Shown piece after piece: positions 30,851 to 35,584 of a stretch of 35,584 bases of DNA. A program made the translations under genes and the position numbers. Origin of the DNA: Salinispora fenicalii (GTDB taxonomy: Bacteria > Actinomycetota > Actinomycetes > Mycobacteriales > Micromonosporaceae); NCBI RefSeq assembly GCF_000514815.1, contig NZ_AZWQ01000036.1, forward strand, positions 104 to 35,687. The letters are read 5' to 3'. The notes under the pieces were generated by a model. That model was not told the DNA's origin. It saw only the letters and a list, made by a program, of their open reading frames with translations, and ran no database searches. The stretch's first letter is position 1. Every line of letters begins with the position of its first letter.

Positions 30851-32974
30851 GTCGTGGGCGGGGACCGGCGCCGGTGTGGCCGGGGCCGGCCCGTGGGCCA
30901 GGGCCGGCGGGCGGCCGGGCCACCAGAATCGGTCGCCGAGTAGGAACACGAGGGCGGGGACCAGCACCGTCCGGACGAGCAGGGTGTCGAGCAGGACACC
31001 GACGCAGACGATGACTCCGATCTGGGTGAGCAGGATTAGCGGGAGCACGCCGAGCACGGCGAAGACCGCGGCGAGTAGCACCCCGGCGCTGGTGATGACG
31101 CCGCCGGTAACCCGGAGAGCTGAGAGCATCCCGTCGCGGGTCCCGGTGTGGCGGGCGTCCTCCCGAGCCCGGGTGACCAGGAAGATGTTGTAGTCCACCC
31201 CGAGGGCGACGAGGAACACGAACGCGATGAGAAGTACGCCGCTGTCCAGCGCGGGGAAGCCCAGGACGTGGTCGAAGAGCAGCCACGCCGCCCCGAGGCT
31301 GGCGAAGAACGACGCGATCACGCTGAGGACCAGCAGCACCGGGGCCAGCAGGCCGCGCAGCAGCAGTACCAGGACGGCGGCGACCAGCAGCAGGATGACG
31401 GGCAGGATCAGCCGCAGGTCCATCGTATTGGCCTCGGCGGTGTCGTAGCCGGCGGCGACGGCGCCGCCGACCAGGGCTCCGTCGAAGGGGTCGGTGCCGG
31501 CAACCGCGGGTGGGGCGGAGTCGGGTACGGCGGCGACCGCCGTGCGCAGCTCCCGTACCGTCTGGTCGGAGGCGGCGGTGCCGGGCTCGGCGGTCAGCAC
31601 CACGTCGACCTGGGCGACGGTGGCGCCGGCGCTACCCGGTCGGGCTGAGGCGACGCCGGGAACCGTGGCGGCGGCCGCGGTGACCGCATCAACGGCGGTT
31701 GGGGTGGTGAGCACCGCGACCGGCTGGGTGGTCCCAGCGGGGAACGCGGTGGCCAGGGTCTGCGCTCCGGCGACCGCCTCCGGTTCGACCCGGAACTGCT
31801 CGGTTTCCGACAGTCCGGTGCGGATGCCCAGGCCGCCGAGGGCGAGACCGGCCAGCAGCAGCATCGCCAGGGCCGCGACGGAGGCGGGGCGGCGTAGGAC
31901 CACGCTGCCGAGCCGGCCCCACAGGCGTCCCTCGGTGGCCGCGTTGCCGAGGCGCGGGACGAACGGCCAGAACAGGCCACGGCCGAAGATCACCAGGGCG
32001 GCCGGAAGCACGAAGAGCGCGGCGAACATGGCGAACACGACGCCGGTGGCGCAGGCCACGGCGAGCGCCCGGTTGTTCTCCTGTTCGGACAGCAGCAGGG
32101 TGAGAACGCCGAGGACGACGGTGGAGCCGCTGGCGAGGATGGGTTCTGCGGTGCGGCCCAGGGCGGTTCGCATCGCCGCGAAGCGGTCCGCCTCGCGGCG
32201 TAGCTCTTCCCGGTAGCGGGCGATCAGCAGCAGCGCGTAGTTGGTGGCGGCGCCGAAGACGAGGACGCTGGCGATGCCGGTGACGGATCCCGACTGCAGG
32301 TTGATCCCGACCGCCGGCACGATCGTCTCGATCGCGCGCAGGGTGAGCTGCTCGGTGGCGGCGACGACCGCCAGCGGCACCATCCAGAGGACCGGGCTGC
32401 GGTAGGTGATCAGCAGCAGCAGCGCCACCACGGCGGCGGTCACCGCCAGCAGGGTACTGTCCGCGCCGTCGAAGACCCGGGTCAGATCGGTGGTGAAGGC
32501 CGGTGCCCCGGTGACCTCCACGGTGAGGCCGGCCGGGGTGTCGGCCAGCGCGGCCCGCAGCTCGTCGATGGTCTCGACGGTTTGCTCCTGCCCCTCGGTG
32601 GTGGACAGCGGCACGGCGATCAGGGCGACCGAGCCGTCCGGGGCGACCTGCGGTGGCGGCACCTGCCCGTTGACCGCGAACCGGCGTAGTTCGTTGCTCT
32701 GTCCGGTGAGGGCCTCCTGGTCGGTGGCGGTGAGCGCCCCGCCGTCGGCGCGGCTGATGACGACGAGAGCCGGCTGGACCTCGCTGGCGGGCAGCTGTTC
32801 CTGGAGCCGTTCGACCTGGGTGGACTGCCATTGGTCGGAGAGACCGGTGGCGGAGACGGGGGCGGGATTGTCAGGTTTCGGCAGCCCGAAGACGGCGGCA
32901 CCGAGGAGGATCGCGGTGACCACGGTGAGCCATGCGGCCCACCTGCCCCGGGCGACGTGGGTGAAGACGGACAT
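30848..32974 (-). CDS. MMPL/RND-family exporter
   Basis: The 708-residue protein has 12 predicted membrane segments in the MMPL pattern: one at the N-terminus, a large outer loop (about 40-160), five segments, a second outer loop (about 365-490) and the last segments. Marks are VLVFGAATNYALLLIARYRE in the first half and VALGVDYNIFLVTRAREDAR in the second, the G-x-x-x-D/N-Y motifs that carry protons; in the first copy the charged Asp is replaced by Thr-Asn. Members export lipids, siderophores or drugs. The ATG 32974 has GAGGAAAC 5 nt upstream. It is divergent from a MarR gene with an operator-like repeat between them, so MarR probably represses it and the drug-like inducer may be the substrate. 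Confidence 0.93.
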   Translation of the reverse strand: MSVFTHVARGRWAAWLTVVTAILLGAAVFGLPKPDNPAPVSATGLSDQWQSTQVERLQEQLPASEVQPALVVISRADGGALTATDQEALTGQSNELRRFAVNGQVPPPQVAPDGSVALIAVPLSTTEGQEQTVETIDELRAALADTPAGLTVEVTGAPAFTTDLTRVFDGADSTLLAVTAAVVALLLLITYRSPVLWMVPLAVVAATEQLTLRAIETIVPAVGINLQSGSVTGIASVLVFGAATNYALLLIARYREELRREADRFAAMRTALGRTAEPILASGSTVVLGVLTLLLSEQENNRALAVACATGVVFAMFAALFVLPAALVIFGRGLFWPFVPRLGNAATEGRLWGRLGSVVLRRPASVAALAMLLLAGLALGGLGIRTGLSETEQFRVEPEAVAGAQTLATAFPAGTTQPVAVLTTPTAVDAVTAAAATVPGVASARPGSAGATVAQVDVVLTAEPGTAASDQTVRELRTAVAAVPDSAPPAVAGTDPFDGALVGGAVAAGYDTAEANTMDLRLILPVILLLVAAVLVLLLRGLLAPVLLVLSVIASFFASLGAAWLLFDHVLGFPALDSGVLLIAFVFLVALGVDYNIFLVTRAREDARHTGTRDGMLSALRVTGGVITSAGVLLAAVFAVLGVLPLILLTQIGVIVCVGVLLDTLLVRTVLVPALVFLLGDRFWWPGRPPALAHGPAPATPAPVPAHD

Positions 32975-33036
32975 TGTTTCCTCGCGGACTCGGCGGGATG
33001 AGGGCTCGTGATTCACACCGGGAATACGTGACTGCC

Positions 33037-33060
33037 AAGTATCTCGATCACCAAGATTAT
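33037..33060. promoter_or_regulatory. Candidate MarR operator in the MMPL-marR divergent space
   Basis: AGTATCT (33038-33044) and AGATTAT (33054-33060) form an imperfect inverted repeat around a 9-nt centre in the only AT-rich part of the 140-bp spacer. It lies just upstream of the -10 box of the MarR gene. Confidence 0.5.
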
Positions 33061-33072
33061 CGGTCTCTCCGC

Positions 33073-33078
33073 TATGCT
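33073..33078 (+). promoter_or_regulatory. -10 box of the marR-hydrolase operon
   Basis: TATGCT, no clear -35. The leader would be about 30 nt and includes the ribosome site GAGGAG (33098-33103). Confidence 0.45.
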
Positions 33079-33114
33079 GCAACTACACCACCAGGGCGAG
33101 GAGAAAATCGGGAC

Positions 33115-33642
33115 GTGGCAGGTCAGGGCATGTATCGGCGACGCGACACCCGGCGCGAGCAACTGATCGCGGAGATCGCCAACGAGCTCCGGCGGTACGC
33201 GGTGGACGCCCAACACGTCGGCCACGCCTTCGCCAACCTGCACGGCTTGGGCGCCACCGACCTGCAGGCCCTGATCGCCGTCATGGACGCCGAACTTCAA
33301 GGCGACCCGATCACCCCAGGTCGCCTCGGCGAACAACTCGACCTCTCCTCCGGGTCGGTCACCGCCCTCCTTGACCGGCTGGAACGCGCCGGCCACGTCC
33401 GCCGCGACCGCACCTCCACCGACCGGCGCAAGGTCCTGGTGCACTACGCCGACCGCGGCGCCGAGGTGGCGAGGGAGTTCTTCCGACCGCTCGGTCGCCG
33501 GACCGACGCGGTGATGCTCGGCTTCACCGACGACGAGTTGGAGACCGTTCACCGCTTCGTGACGGCCGTCCGGGCCACGCTCCGCGAACACCGCGACGCG
33601 GTCCGGGCCGCCCGCCCCGAGCCACGCCGGGCGAACGGCTGA
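33115..33642 (+). CDS. MarR-family transcriptional regulator
   Basis: The 175-residue protein has the MarR winged helix (about 40-110; LGATDLQALIAVMDAELQ, then LGEQLDLSSGSVTALLDRLE with the wing RAGHVRRDRTSTDRRKVLVH) and long N- and C-terminal dimerisation helices. The D-x-R-R sequence at the wing is a family hallmark. It probably binds the inverted repeat at 33037-33060 and is relieved by a small phenolic or drug-like ligand. GTG 33115 is chosen as GAGGAG lies 11 nt upstream; ATG 33130 is a weaker alternative. Only 4 nt separate it from the following hydrolase gene, so the two are one operon, divergent from the MMPL gene. Confidence 0.92.
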   Translation: MAGQGMYRRRDTRREQLIAEIANELRRYAVDAQHVGHAFANLHGLGATDLQALIAVMDAELQGDPITPGRLGEQLDLSSGSVTALLDRLERAGHVRRDRTSTDRRKVLVHYADRGAEVAREFFRPLGRRTDAVMLGFTDDELETVHRFVTAVRATLREHRDAVRAARPEPRRANG

Positions 33643-33646
33643 GGCC

Positions 33647-35302
33647 ATGCTCTCGGCGCTGACAACCCGGGCCGCCACGGCCGTGTTGCGCCTGCCGCCG
33701 CCGCGTACCCGGCGGGTCAGCCTGGCCCGGGACATCCCGGTCCGGGTTCGCGACGGCGTGTCGCTGCGTACCGACCACTACGCCCCGGACCGCCCGGCCG
33801 CACCCACGGTGCTGATCCGTACCCCGTACGGGCGAGGCGGTCCGATGCGGCTGCTCGGCCGGCTCATCGGAGAGCGGGGCTACCACGTGGTGATCCAGTC
33901 CTGCCGGGGCACCGGCGGCTCCGACGGCCAGTTCGACCCGCTGGTACACGAGCGCGAGGACGGCCTCGACACCCTCGACTGGCTACGCCAACAGCCCTGG
34001 TGGGACGGCGCATTCGGCATGTTCGGTGCCAGCTACCAGGGCTTCGTGCAGTGGGCTGTCGCCGCCGACGCCGGGACGGACCTGCGGGCGATGGTCGCGG
34101 TGGTGACCGCCTCCGGCACCCGCGACTCGACGTACCCAGGTGAGTCCTTCGCCCTGGACACCGTGCTCACCTGGGTCGAACTGCTGCAGGCGCAAACCGT
34201 CGGATGGCTTGCCCGGCAGTGGGAACTCCGGCGCGGCCAGCCCCGGCTCGCCGCCGGCCTGTCCCACCTGCCGTTGGTCGAGGCGGACCGGGTGGCCACC
34301 GGTGTGACCGTGCCCTTCTTTCAGGAGTGGCTGCGCCACCACACCCCCGACGCGGCCTACTGGCAAGCCCGGGTCTTCGGCGACCGGCTCGCCGAGGTGG
34401 ACGCCCCGGTCGCCATGATCGGTGGCTGGCACGACATCTTCCTCCCCGCCCAGCTGCGCGACTTCGCGGCCCTGCGAGCCGCCGGTGCCGCGCCCCGGCT
34501 CATCGTCGGGCCGTGGACGCACGGTAGCCCCGGGCTCTTCGTCGCCGCGCTCCGTGACGGACTTGACTGGCTCGACGAACACCTGGGTGGGTACCCGGGG
34601 CGAGCTCGTGCCCCGGTCCGCGTGCACGTCGGCGGCTCCGGCGGCGGTTGGCGGGAGTTGCCGGACTGGCCACCCCCAGCCACGCCCACTCTCTGGTACC
34701 TGCACCCGGAGGGCGCGTTGCGCGCCGCGTCGTCGCCGGCCTCAGCCCCGGATGGTTTCTGGTACGACCCGGCCGACCCCACCCCGTCGGTGGGGGGCGC
34801 GCTGCTGGTGGCCCAGCAGGCCGGTCCGGTCGACAACCGGCAGGTAGAGGCTCGCCCGGACGTACTGACCTGGACCAGCGCGGCGCTGCCGGTGGCGATG
34901 GAGGTCATCGGACCGGTCGAGGCAGAAGTCTTTGTCCGAAGTGAGCTCGCTCACCTCGACGTATTCGTGCGACTTTGCGACGTGGACCGTCGGGGTCGCT
35001 CCTGGAACATCTGCGATGGGCTGGTCCGGGTCAGCCCAACCGCCTTCGCGGCCGATCCGACGGGCGCGGTCCGCGTCGCGGTGCCGTTGTGGCCGGTGGC
35101 TCACCGGTTCGCCGTCGGTCACCGACTGCGGGTGCAGATCTGTGGCGGGGCCCATCCGCGGTACGCGCGCAACCCCGGCACCGGCGAGCCGCTCGGCACA
35201 GCGATCACCCTGCAAGCCGGATGGCGGGAAGTCCTGCACGATCCGCAGCACCCGTCGGCATTGGTCCTGCCCATTACACGGGACGTGCCGAGGGAGTTGT
35301 AG
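33647..35302 (+). CDS. CocE/NonD-family alpha/beta hydrolase (X-Pro dipeptidyl-peptidase type)
   Basis: The 551-residue protein has the CocE/X-Pro peptidase layout: DIPVRVRDGVSLRTDHYAPD start, oxyanion segment IRTPYGRG, QSCRGTGGSDGQF, nucleophile Ser129 (GMFGASYQGFVQWA), Asp263 (GGWHDIFLPAQL) and His292 (GPWTHGS), then a C-terminal jelly-roll domain (about 370-551; EVIGPVEAEVFVRSELAHLD, VGHRLRVQICGGAHPRYARN). There is no signal peptide, so it should be cytoplasmic. It probably hydrolyses esters, acyl-amides or Xaa-Pro peptides. It is encoded 4 bp after marR; co-control with the MMPL pump suggests a detoxification unit, which is inference. A terminator follows at 35309. Confidence 0.93.
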   Translation: MLSALTTRAATAVLRLPPPRTRRVSLARDIPVRVRDGVSLRTDHYAPDRPAAPTVLIRTPYGRGGPMRLLGRLIGERGYHVVIQSCRGTGGSDGQFDPLVHEREDGLDTLDWLRQQPWWDGAFGMFGASYQGFVQWAVAADAGTDLRAMVAVVTASGTRDSTYPGESFALDTVLTWVELLQAQTVGWLARQWELRRGQPRLAAGLSHLPLVEADRVATGVTVPFFQEWLRHHTPDAAYWQARVFGDRLAEVDAPVAMIGGWHDIFLPAQLRDFAALRAAGAAPRLIVGPWTHGSPGLFVAALRDGLDWLDEHLGGYPGRARAPVRVHVGGSGGGWRELPDWPPPATPTLWYLHPEGALRAASSPASAPDGFWYDPADPTPSVGGALLVAQQAGPVDNRQVEARPDVLTWTSAALPVAMEVIGPVEAEVFVRSELAHLDVFVRLCDVDRRGRSWNICDGLVRVSPTAFAADPTGAVRVAVPLWPVAHRFAVGHRLRVQICGGAHPRYARNPGTGEPLGTAITLQAGWREVLHDPQHPSALVLPITRDVPREL

Positions 35303-35308
35303 GCCTCA

Positions 35309-35346
35309 GGTGGGCGGCCGACCAGATTCTGGCCTGGCCGCCCACC
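35309..35346. terminator. Terminator between the CocE-type gene and the FG-GAP gene
   Basis: Perfect outer stem GGTGGGCGGCC/GGCCGCCCACC (35309-35319 with 35336-35346) with an inner CCAG-ATT-CTGG. It lies 7 nt after the CocE stop and also downstream of the convergent minus-strand gene, so it may serve both. Confidence 0.88.
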
Positions 35347-35411
35347 GCTGCCCCAAACGTGATCTCTAACTACTGCGGCGGGAGTCGCCGTCCGGCAGGT
35401 TAAAGGTCAAG

Positions 35412-35584
35412 CTAGAAGAGTCGTGGGTATGATGACGTGGTCCAGCCGCCGCCGACGATGTATGAGTTGGTGAATAGTTTGTTGTCGGCGGTGAGGTCGC
35501 CGGTGGAGGGGAAGATGCGGAGTTGGCCGGCGGTGTTTTGGTTCATGATGTCGGTGCGGCCGTCGCCGTTGAAGTCGCCGGTGA
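35412..35584 (-). CDS. FG-GAP/VCBS-repeat protein, C-terminal fragment
   Basis: On the minus strand an open frame enters from the right edge and ends at TAG (35412-35414), giving 56 residues. It contains GDFNGDGRTDIMNQNTAG, the calcium-binding FG-GAP/VCBS loop (D-x-N-x-D-G-x-x-D), followed by QLRIFPSTGDLTADNKLF and a second strand pair with IVGGGWTT, ending SSYPRLF. Such repeats form beta-propellers in secreted proteins, often fused to hydrolases or lectins. Codon use is distinctive: many AAC, CAA, ACA, TCA and CTA codons, less GC-rich than its neighbours. The size and other domains are outside the window. Confidence 0.85.
   Translation of the reverse strand, partial: TGDFNGDGRTDIMNQNTAGQLRIFPSTGDLTADNKLFTNSYIVGGGWTTSSYPRLF

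Overview
The window is high-GC DNA with GTG and TTG starts, TANNNT -10 boxes placed 6-7 nt before start codons, RpsA with an acidic/Ala-Pro tail, a CoaE-GrpB fusion and a Tyr-type Pol I. It is clearly actinobacterial and most like Micromonosporaceae (Micromonospora/Salinispora); the genus is inferred from memory of gene content, not from a search. The order pdtaR - liv operon - polA - rpsA - coaE - uvrB also matches, as I recall it, conserved chromosomal gene order in Streptomyces, so this is core chromosome with small accessory patches.

Layout. 1-137: 3' end of a gene entering from the left, closed by a strong hairpin. 339-1980: a cysteine-free Rrf2 regulator and a TSUP anion exporter with a candidate operator between them. 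2187-2773: an Lrp/AsnC regulator on the minus strand with palindromes upstream; about 440 empty bases follow. 3237-3313: a compact tRNA-Leu(CAA) with encoded CCA, divergent from the ANTAR response regulator pdtaR (3413-4033). 4534-9506: a five-gene branched-chain amino acid (HAAT) ABC operon, with a perfect 18-bp hairpin between the binding protein and the permeases. 9652-12351: polA. 12360-15221: small genes (DUF3140, AraC-type regulator, DHFR/RibD-like reductase, SAM methyltransferase).

15663-22304 holds rpsA, coaE (fused to a truncated GrpB domain), a membrane-anchored protein with a duplicated domain, a 61-bp tandem repeat and uvrB. 22591-24423 holds an ABM-domain protein, a 12-copy heptamer repeat, a well-formed yybP-ykoY (Mn2+) riboswitch with its own terminator, and a TerC-family transporter. 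24592-30803 holds a PtpB-like phosphatase, a leaderless beta-lactamase-fold protein without signal peptide, typA/bipA, a DedA protein fused to a PAP2-like domain that has lost its catalytic histidines, and a lipoprotein lytic transglycosylase. 30848-35302 is a divergent MMPL exporter / MarR + CocE-type hydrolase cluster. The right edge cuts a minus-strand FG-GAP/VCBS-repeat protein.

Most genes are housekeeping or common accessory functions. The best candidates for new biology are the leucine tRNA with a class-I-sized variable loop, the riboswitch with a hypervariable-looking heptamer array just upstream of it, the pseudo-PAP2 DedA fusion, and the duplicated-domain membrane protein. I did not find a phage, CRISPR array, insertion sequence or defence island.
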